Below, piece after piece: positions 1-5,690 of a DNA stretch of 16,755 nt. Each line of letters opens with the position of its first letter. Positions within the stretch are counted from its first letter, which is position 1. The stretch spans positions 1 through 16,755 of the forward strand of contig VMFK01000014.1 of the NCBI GenBank assembly GCA_007375995.1, written 5' to 3'. The notes beneath the pieces were generated by a model. That model saw nothing but the letters and a program-made list of their open reading frames with translations, made no database searches and was not told where the DNA came from. This stretch comes from Parcubacteria group bacterium Gr01-1014_56 (lineage in GTDB: Bacteria; Patescibacteriota; Minisyncoccia; Phycocordibacterales; SBAW01). A program made the translations under genes and the position numbers.

Positions 1-47
1 ACTTGCTCAACCACTCGATTCAGGTCTTTTAGCTCGATTTTCTCCAT
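1..47 (-). CDS. 5' end of an unidentified divergent gene, cut by the window edge
   Basis: An ATG at 47-45 on the minus strand opens a frame that stays open to the window edge and reads MEKIELKDLNRVVEQ. Fifteen residues are too few to assign a family. The call rests on position as well as frame. The gene is divergent from pilB, and a -10-like TACACT lies on the minus strand at 60-55, seven nucleotides before the ATG, which is the start-site arrangement seen at most genes in this window. No Shine-Dalgarno is visible. It could be a chance frame; only the sequence to the left can settle this. Confidence 0.45.
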   Translation of the reverse strand, partial: MEKIELKDLNRVVEQ

Positions 48-54
48 AGCCAGT

Positions 55-64
55 AGTGTACAAT
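55..64. promoter_or_regulatory. Overlapping divergent -10 elements between the left-edge gene and pilB
   Basis: On the plus strand TACAAT (59-64) lies six nucleotides before the pilB ATG at 71. On the minus strand TACACT (60-55) lies seven nucleotides before the ATG at 47. The two hexamers share two base pairs, so RNA polymerase could probably serve only one direction at a time. No good -35 element is seen on either strand. The assignment is inferred from hexamer similarity and spacing. Confidence 0.4.
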
Positions 65-70
65 ATTTGG

Positions 71-1753
<1,683 letters not shown>

Positions 1754-2043
1754 AAAGTATACTCGGTCAACATTGCCTAGGGTATACTCAAGTGTAGAGT
1801 AGGCAAAGTCGACCGGAGAGAAGTAAGTCGGGTTCGTGCATCTCCAAGCAACAGTCATTTTCGAATTATCGAAAAGTGAGAACTCAAGCTGAGGAGTACC
1901 CCCGCGGACTCTAATAAAAGAGTGCCGGAGTATCCTTGTATGAATCTCAAAACCTTCAGGAGGTCATATTGCTTGGAGGTGCATGCACCCGAAAAAAGAA
2001 GAGAACTTCCGCGCGGGAAGTTCAACTAGGATCAGCCTAGCAT
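1754..2043 (+). ncRNA. Structured non-coding stretch between pilB and ruvB (candidate RNA or ruvB leader)
   Basis: This 290-nt gap holds no convincing gene but many complementary segments. TGCATCTCCAAGCAA (1837-1851) can pair with TTGCTTGGAGGTGCA (1969-1983) over 15 positions with one G-U. CGGTC (1764-1768) pairs with GACCG (1811-1815), enclosing TTGCCTA (1773-1779) paired with TAGGCAA (1800-1806). TTTTCGA (1858-1864) pairs with TCGAAAA (1869-1875). ACTCT (1908-1912) pairs with AGAGT (1919-1923). AACTTCC (2004-2010) pairs with GGAAGTT (2016-2022), and CTAGG (2026-2030) pairs with CCTAG (2036-2040). TATACT hexamers occur at 1758-1763 and 1783-1788. I could not match it to RNase P RNA, tmRNA, SRP RNA or a named riboswitch. 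Strand and boundaries are inferred; it may be an independent RNA, a pilB 3' UTR or a ruvB leader. Confidence 0.4.
1969..2040 (+). CDS. Possible 23-codon leader peptide upstream of ruvB
   Basis: A full Shine-Dalgarno AGGAGG (1958-1963) lies five nucleotides before a TTG that opens a 23-codon frame ending in TAG at 2038-2040, four bases before the ruvB ATG. The peptide is basic in its middle (RKKKR). The start codon and part of the frame lie in the 3' strand of the 15-bp helix 1837-1851/1969-1983, so translation and folding would compete. An alternative ATG at 1940 opens a 29-codon frame ending at 2029. A purine-rich motif in a structured RNA can arise by chance, so confidence is low. Confidence 0.15.
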   Translation: MLGGACTRKKKRTSAREVQLGSA

Positions 2044-3026
2044 ATGAATAAGTTTATGTCAAGAAAGCCCCCGAAGCCCTCTAAAGTGCCAGAAGAGGAG
2101 ATCCAAGTACCTGAAGTAAACTCCCCCGCTCGCGGAAGCGGCGACTTTTTAGATGCAACGCTGCGCCCCACCTCTTGGGACGAGTATGTCGGGCAAGAAA
2201 GTATCAAAAACAATCTCCATATTCTTATTTCTGCTGCGCGCGAGCGCGGCCACCCGCCCGAGCACATTCTTTTTTACGGTCCACCGGGGTTAGGTAAAAC
2301 AACGCTCGCACATTTGATCGCACATGAGCAGGGTGCGAACCTGCGCACCACCTCGGGGCCAGCGATCGAGCGGGTTGGAGACCTAGCCGCACTCCTCACC
2401 AACCTCTCCCCTGGAGATATTTTATTTATCGACGAGATACACCGCCTTTCTCGCTCAATTGAGGAAGTGCTCTACCCCGCGATGGAGTCGGGTGTACTCA
2501 ACATTATTATCGGCAAGGGGCCCTCTGCTCGCACGCTTGAGCTCCCGCTCCCAGCCTTTACGCTTATTGCTGCTACCACGCGTGTTGCGGACCTCTCGGC
2601 ACCGCTGCGCTCGCGGTTCTCTGGTGGCGTGTTTCGTTTGGAGTTTTATAACGAAACCGAGATTGAGCATATATTAAAACGCTCCGCTTCCCTTTTAAAT
2701 ATAAACAGCTCAAGCGCGCTTCGCTCTCAAGCGAAACTGTTTCAGATGCACTTAAAATGCTTGAGGTAGACGCACTTGGGCTTACCCCGCTTGACCGCAA
2801 ACTACTCACGGTACTTATTGAGCGCTTTAATGGCGGCCCTGCGGGCGTCTCAGCGCTTGCTGCAGCACTCTCCGAGGAGCCCGCGACAATATCTGAGGTG
2901 CATGAGCCGTTCCTCCTGCAGTTGGGCCTGATAGAGCGCACGCAGCGCGGCCGTGTCGCCACCCGTACCGCCTATGAACACTTAGGCAAAGAGCTACCAA
3001 CTGACTTAAATCAGAAACTTCTATAA
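2044..3026 (+). pseudogene. ruvB: Holliday junction helicase RuvB, disrupted by an internal deletion and frameshift
   Basis: RuvB is the AAA+ motor that drives branch migration with RuvA. The first frame (2044-2769) encodes the large ATPase domain: Walker A GPPGLGKTT (79-87), Walker B LFIDEIH (127-133), ATTR (177-180), the LRSRF region and RLEFYN, up to LKRSASLLNI (211-220). After about 2703 the match stops. The C-terminal part resumes in another frame around 2724 (LSSETVSDALKML) and continues as VDALGLTPLDRKLL, GGPAGVSALAAAL and RGRVATRTAYEHLG to TAA at 3024-3026. About 35 residues normally found between, including the sensor-2 motif GTPRIANRLL and its arginine, are missing, and the frame changes. 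The octamer CTCAAGCG is repeated at 2709-2716 and 2726-2733 at the junction. ATG 2056 is an alternative start. It may be a true pseudogene or an assembly error in an otherwise conserved gene. Confidence 0.8.
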
Positions 3027-3055
3027 CTCTATGACTTCTTTTTCACTTTAGTATG

Positions 3056-3079
3056 AACACTTCCATATATGGAAGTGTT
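3056..3079. repeat. 24-bp perfect palindrome downstream of ruvB (left copy)
   Basis: A perfect inverted repeat with arms AACACTTCC and GGAAGTGTT around ATATAT lies between the ruvB stop and the stop of the convergent TrpR-like gene. Its inner 18 bp are identical to the palindrome at 3530-3547 on the other side of that gene. It could act as an operator or as the end of a small element. It lacks a clean T-run on either strand, so a terminator role is less likely. Confidence 0.85.
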
Positions 3080-3092
3080 TGGATTGTGAACT

Positions 3093-3509
3093 TTATTTAC
3101 TTTTTGGTGTTGAGAAGAGTAAGAAATGCAAGGGATACTTCTTCTTTAATCGATAGAGTGCATTGGTTGCGTACAACTTCTTGTCCTCTCTCTTTTTAAA
3201 TTCTTTTTCCATCTCCCGTATCGCATGTTCAAAGCCAGGAAATTGATCCTTGAGCCAGTGATGTACGCGACCGATAGTAGCTGCCCCCACTCGCAACCGC
3301 TTACTAATGTCCTCATATGACAGACCAGAAATGAGCATTCGTGCAATGATGATGCGCCGCCCAAGCATGATGCGCTCGCTTGGGGTAAGGAGATCTCGAA
3401 GAAATAATTTGACCGCGTCTCGGCCCTTTACCGCGCTGGCTGCCGTGTAAAGCGCATCAAGTGTCACGACTGTCTCTTCTTTGGTTAGGTCTTTCAAACG
3501 TCGTTTCAT
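3093..3509 (-). CDS. TrpR-like transcriptional regulator, YerC/YecD type
   Basis: This 138-residue protein resembles the TrpR/YerC/YecD helix-turn-helix family. The signature is LTPSERIMLGRRIIIARMLISG (41-62 region) followed by a helix-turn-helix at about 64-86 (LSYEDISKRLRVGAATIGRVHHWL). The N-terminus starts with a basic MKRRLKDLTKEE segment. The tail after residue 100 is lysine-rich and extends beyond the HTH core. The ligand is unknown; tryptophan binding should not be assumed for this subfamily. The ATG at 3509 is preferred because a TAGGAT hexamer lies seven nucleotides upstream. A perfect 18-bp palindrome overlaps the expected -35 region and a second copy lies beyond the stop codon, which suggests the protein binds these sites and controls its own transcription. 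The gene is convergent with ruvB and isolated from other minus-strand genes. Confidence 0.85.
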   Translation of the reverse strand: MKRRLKDLTKEETVVTLDALYTAASAVKGRDAVKLFLRDLLTPSERIMLGRRIIIARMLISGLSYEDISKRLRVGAATIGRVHHWLKDQFPGFEHAIREMEKEFKKREDKKLYATNALYRLKKKYPLHFLLFSTPKSK

Positions 3510-3516
3510 GCAGAGT

Positions 3517-3522
3517 ATCCTA
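3517..3522 (-). promoter_or_regulatory. -10 element of the TrpR-like gene
   Basis: TAGGAT on the minus strand lies seven nucleotides before the ATG at 3509, predicting a leaderless or nearly leaderless transcript. A -35 at 17-bp spacing would be TTCCAT (3545-3540), inside the palindrome 3530-3547. The same TAGGATAC plus five bases plus ATG arrangement is found at the PaaX-like gene start (14282). Confidence 0.5.
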
Positions 3523-3529
3523 TCACAGC

Positions 3530-3547
3530 ACTTCCATATATGGAAGT
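3530..3547. promoter_or_regulatory. Palindromic candidate operator upstream of the TrpR-like gene (right copy)
   Basis: ACTTCCATATATGGAAGT is a perfect 18-bp palindrome identical to the core of the repeat at 3056-3079. It sits 20 bp upstream of the TrpR-like ATG and covers the expected -35 position, the classic place for an autorepressor operator. Binding by the adjacent protein is inferred from position and symmetry. Confidence 0.6.
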
Positions 3548-3566
3548 AGCTATAAAAAACTTCAGA

Positions 3567-3614
3567 CGTTTAGGCAAAGAACCACCGCAGAATTTAAACC
3601 AAAAGCTTTTATGA
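3567..3614 (+). pseudogene. Second, diverged ruvB 3' end (remnant)
   Basis: The frame reads RLGKEPPQNLNQKLL then TGA. The ruvB 3' end at 2979-3026 reads HLGKELPTDLNQKLL then TAA. Eleven of 15 residues match, and 33 of 48 nucleotides match, many differences being synonymous. The similarity continues past the stop codon: ATGAYTTCTT followed by TAGTAT occurs on both sides with a gap. Only this terminal piece is present; the sequence before it is the palindrome and an unrelated spacer. This suggests either displacement of an original ruvB end by an inserted segment that brought its own end, or decay of a partial duplicate. Confidence 0.65.
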
Positions 3615-3634
3615 TTTCTTATAGTATACAAAAC

Positions 3635-3658
3635 GGCCCCGATGTTTCCATCGGAGCC
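3635..3658 (-). terminator. Intrinsic terminator of the GC-rich unknown gene
   Basis: On the minus strand GGCTCCGATG, a GAAA tetraloop and CATCGGGGCC form a 10-bp stem with one mismatch, followed by GTTTTGT. It lies 25 nt past the stop of the gene at 3684-4331. The T-run is short but the stem is strong. On the plus strand no T-run follows, so it acts in the minus direction. Confidence 0.75.
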
Positions 3659-3683
3659 GGAACACAACCTAAAGGTTGAGGCG

Positions 3684-4331
3684 TCACTGCGACACGGCGA
3701 ACGCGAACCCGCCGTCACGACCCCACCAGTGGCCAGGCCTGCCGTAGCACGCGTAGAGCCAGCGACCATCGTCGCTACGGTACGCGCGCAGCAAGTCCGG
3801 ATCGCCGTCGGAGTCGTTGATGGGTTCGTGCATGGCAACGATGTACCACAGACCCATGGCTTCGATCTCCTTGTCCGTGAACTTCTCACGGATGAGGCAG
3901 GCCAGTTCGGCGTTCGGCTTCGTGAAGTTTCTGCGCGCGGCCTCGGCGCGAATCTTCTTCGTGATCCGATCGTTGTCCTCGAAGAGCATGCCCTTGAGAA
4001 CGGCGACTTCGGTCGTCACGCCGTTGGTCGGCTTGAAGTCCTGCGAACGAAGCACCTGCTTGGCGTAGTCGCCCACGCGGAAGCCCTTGCTCTCGAGCCG
4101 GGTGATCCAGTCCTCGCCGGTCGTGCCGTCGCTGGTGACCGAGAAGTAGATGACGCCGTCTTCCTCGCGCCACAAGGGACTTTTGTTTTTCCACGGGTTT
4201 TCCTTTCGGAGAAACCGCTTGAACGCATCAAACCAAATTTCCGAATCTTTTCCTTGCAACTTATCCATGAAATCCACCCAGGGACCATGGAGGTCGCGGG
4301 CAGAGATCTTACCGAGCATGATTGAGTTCAT
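3684..4331 (-). CDS. Unknown protein encoded in a self-contained GC-rich cassette
   Basis: This is a 215-residue protein from ATG 4331, chosen because AGGAGA lies six nucleotides upstream; a frame extension to 4373 lacks such support. The N-terminal part (MNSIMLGKISARDLHGPW) leads into a helical, tryptophan-rich segment (WVDFMDKL, EIWFDAFKRFLRKENPW). The middle has EDWITRLESKGFRVGDYAKQVL. The C-terminal part includes GLWYIVAMHEPIND, RWLYACYGRPGHWWGRDGGFAF. No signal peptide, membrane helix or known catalytic motif is visible. I recall similar unnamed proteins in Parcubacteria, but this is memory, not a search. The distal two thirds (3684-4160) are clearly richer in G and C at third codon positions than neighbouring genes. 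It has its own consensus promoter, leader, Shine-Dalgarno and terminator, unlike the surrounding genes, which suggests acquisition as a unit. Confidence 0.8.
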   Translation of the reverse strand: MNSIMLGKISARDLHGPWVDFMDKLQGKDSEIWFDAFKRFLRKENPWKNKSPLWREEDGVIYFSVTSDGTTGEDWITRLESKGFRVGDYAKQVLRSQDFKPTNGVTTEVAVLKGMLFEDNDRITKKIRAEAARRNFTKPNAELACLIREKFTDKEIEAMGLWYIVAMHEPINDSDGDPDLLRAYRSDDGRWLYACYGRPGHWWGRDGGFAFAVSQ

Positions 4332-4350
4332 GGTCAGTCTCCTTTTAAAA

Positions 4351-4386
4351 GAGCTAACACAAAAGCTCAACATAATGCCGAGCTTC
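4351..4386 (-). promoter_or_regulatory. Leader with mutually exclusive stems upstream of the GC-rich unknown gene
   Basis: The transcript from the promoter at 4402-4430 would carry about 65 nt before its ATG. In it, GAGCT (4368-4364) can pair with AGCTC (4355-4351), which is followed by TTTT. Alternatively AAGCTC (4386-4381) can pair with GAGCTT, covering the same bases. This resembles a small attenuator or Shine-Dalgarno switch, but the stems are only 5-6 bp. Confidence 0.3.
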
Positions 4387-4401
4387 CATCAGCTAAGTAC
4401 A

Positions 4402-4430
4402 ATTATACTCCTTTTTATGAGTTTAGTCAA
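4402..4430 (-). promoter_or_regulatory. Consensus sigma-70-type promoter of the GC-rich unknown gene
   Basis: On the minus strand TTGACT (4430-4425) and TATAAT (4407-4402) are separated by exactly 17 bp. This is the best promoter in the window. It would start transcription near 4395, leaving a leader of about 65 nt before the Shine-Dalgarno-led ATG at 4331. Confidence 0.85.
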
Positions 4431-4451
4431 GTACTTCTCTTTTTAGCCTCA

Positions 4452-4460
4452 TGTAATAAT
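4452..4460 (+). promoter_or_regulatory. Extended -10 of yebC
   Basis: TGTAATAAT matches an extended -10 (TG, one base, AATAAT) and ends six nucleotides before the yebC ATG at 4467, with no Shine-Dalgarno between. This predicts a leaderless yebC-ruvC transcript. Confidence 0.5.
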
Positions 4461-4466
4461 TGTTTT

Positions 4467-4991
4467 ATGGCTGGACATTCCAAGTGGGCGAAGTTAAAGC
4501 ACGTTAAGGGTAAGACGGACGCGCAAAAGAGCAAGGCTTTCTCCAAACTCGTGCGCTTTATTTCTGTTGAGGCGAAAAAATCAAAGGGAGACCGCAGCGC
4601 CCCGGGGCTGCGCACTGCGATCGAGAAAGCGCGCGCTGCAAATATGCCATCGGACAATATCGACCGTGCGATAGACAAAGCCTCAGCTTCAGGAGAGCTC
4701 GAGCAGGTTGTCTACGAAGCATATGGTCCCGGCGGAGTCGCACTTGTGATCGAGGGCTATACCGACTCCCACAACCGCACCACGCAAGAAATAAAACATT
4801 TACTTTCACAAAGCGGGAGCGCGCTAGCAAACCAAGGCGCTGCAAGTTGGGCGTTTAGTCGAGTTGATGGAAAGCTTGAAGCAACAACAACTGTTGAGGT
4901 AAGCGAGGAGGACGGCGCAAAACTTTCTCTGCTCGTTGACGCACTTGAAGAACATGATGATGTCAGCGAAGTCTATACCAACGCAGCGTAA
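4467..4991 (+). CDS. yebC: YebC/PmpR-family protein, compact form
   Basis: YebC proteins act as transcriptional regulators or as ribosome-associated factors that help translate difficult sequences such as proline stretches. The 174-residue product begins with the hallmark MAGHSKWAKLKHVKGKTDAQKSKAFSKL and contains ARAANMPSDNIDRAI, YEAYGPGGVALVIEGYTDSHNRT, and ends with LVDALEEHDDVSEVYTNAA. The usual length is about 240 residues. Here the block between ASWAFSRVDGKL and TVEVSEEDGAKL is short by roughly 60-70 residues, so the middle of the protein is reduced while both ends are intact. I believe this short form is common in CPR bacteria. Its 3' end overlaps the start of ruvC, the frequent yebC-ruvC arrangement. 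A -10-like element directly precedes the ATG. Confidence 0.95.
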   Translation: MAGHSKWAKLKHVKGKTDAQKSKAFSKLVRFISVEAKKSKGDRSAPGLRTAIEKARAANMPSDNIDRAIDKASASGELEQVVYEAYGPGGVALVIEGYTDSHNRTTQEIKHLLSQSGSALANQGAASWAFSRVDGKLEATTTVEVSEEDGAKLSLLVDALEEHDDVSEVYTNAA

Positions 4992-5490
4992 AAAAAATAC
5001 TGTACTTGCCTTTGACCCAGGCTATGAGCGTCTTGGTATTGCCGTTATCGAAAGAGTTGGCGGGAAGGATACGCTTATATTTTCTGACTGTGTCCACACA
5101 TCGGCCTCCCTCCCCTTTGCTAATAGGCTTCATACACTCGGCAAAGAAGCAGAGAGACTGATCAAGAAGTTTAAACCAACTGCCGTAGCGCTCGAGAAAG
5201 TATATTTTGAAAAAAACGCAAAAACTGCCATGCAGGTGGGAGAGGTTTGCGGGATGCTCACCTATATCGCGACCTCAAGCGGCCTCCCGGTGCATCTATA
5301 CACGCCACTTGAGGTTAAAGTAGCCACAACCGGCTACGGAAAGAGCGACAAGCAAGCAATGGCTCACATGGTGGGGCGCCTTATAGTGCTCCCCACAAAA
5401 AAACGCCTTGATGACGAACTCGACGCTATCGCTGTGGGCCTTACTTGCTTAGCTTCTTTGCGATATCCACAGGCTCCAATCTTAAAATAA
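4960..5490 (+). CDS. ruvC: Crossover junction endodeoxyribonuclease RuvC
   Basis: RuvC resolves Holliday junctions by symmetric metal-dependent nicking after RuvAB branch migration. From ATG 4960 the protein is 176 residues. It shows the catalytic acid set of the family: D19 in LAFDPGYERLG, E79 in AVALEKVYF, and the D152/D155 pair in LDDELDAIAVG. The KTAMQVGEVCGML helix and YTPLEVKVATTGYGKSDK segment also fit RuvC. The start is uncertain because ATGs occur at 4954, 4957 and 4960 and none has a clear Shine-Dalgarno. All lie inside the 3' end of yebC, so translation is probably coupled. No ruvA is present in the window. The intact RuvC contrasts with the damaged ruvB 2 kb upstream. Confidence 0.93.
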   Translation: MSAKSIPTQRKKNTVLAFDPGYERLGIAVIERVGGKDTLIFSDCVHTSASLPFANRLHTLGKEAERLIKKFKPTAVALEKVYFEKNAKTAMQVGEVCGMLTYIATSSGLPVHLYTPLEVKVATTGYGKSDKQAMAHMVGRLIVLPTKKRLDDELDAIAVGLTCLASLRYPQAPILK

Positions 5491-5547
5491 GTTGCAAAAT
5501 ATTCGAGGTTTGATACAAATTTGGCATTGGGAACAAAAACCATTATT

Positions 5548-5553
5548 TATACT
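5548..5553 (+). promoter_or_regulatory. -10 element of the acidic peptide gene
   Basis: TATACT lies eight nucleotides before the ATG at 5562. TTGGGA at 5527-5532 could serve as a -35, though the 15-bp spacer is short. No Shine-Dalgarno is present. Confidence 0.45.
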
Positions 5554-5561
5554 TAAGAGTC

Positions 5562-5690
5562 ATGCATAGTATGGACAGCATGTTCACACACGACGAATTC
5601 CTGATGGACGAAGAAGTAGAGGACACTGATACCGACGCCTCACTTGCTGAGGAGGAAGAGGAAGAAGAAGAGACCGACGAAGAACTTTAG
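5562..5690 (+). CDS. Small, strongly acidic peptide of unknown function
   Basis: The frame encodes 42 residues with a run of eight glutamates (30-37) and an overall Glu/Asp content near one half. An N-terminal part (HSMDSMFTHDEFLMDEEVED) is less repetitive. There is no signal peptide or membrane segment. The gene follows ruvC after a 71-nt gap, has its own TATACT, and overlaps the tyrS stop codon tail to tail by four bases. ATG 5571 is an alternative start. Such acidic tails occur in DNA mimics and in RNA polymerase- or ribosome-associated proteins, but nothing here identifies a role. GAA/GAG-rich DNA can also give spurious frames, so the promoter is the main support. Confidence 0.5.
   Translation: MHSMDSMFTHDEFLMDEEVEDTDTDASLAEEEEEEEETDEEL

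Noticed and set aside
1754..2043. tmRNA, RNase P RNA or SRP RNA in the pilB-ruvB gap
   Set aside because: No tRNA-like acceptor/T-arm, no RNase P core such as GAGGAAAGTCC or ACAGAAA, and no SRP AGGTCAGGTCCGGAAGG-type core was found on either strand.
2044..3026. Programmed frameshifting producing full-length RuvB
   Set aside because: No slippery heptamer with a following structure was seen at the junction, and slippage would not restore the missing sensor-2 segment of about 35 residues.
3056..3079. Rho-independent terminator for ruvB or the TrpR-like gene
   Set aside because: The stem is perfect but is followed by GTTTGGATTG on one side and TTCATACTAAAG on the other, without a real T-run. 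Identity with the promoter-proximal palindrome favours a binding site or element end.
3642..4325. Long plus-strand open frame of 227 codons opposite the GC-rich unknown gene
   Set aside because: It is the antisense shadow of a GC-rich gene. The minus strand has the promoter, Shine-Dalgarno, terminator and a more protein-like composition.
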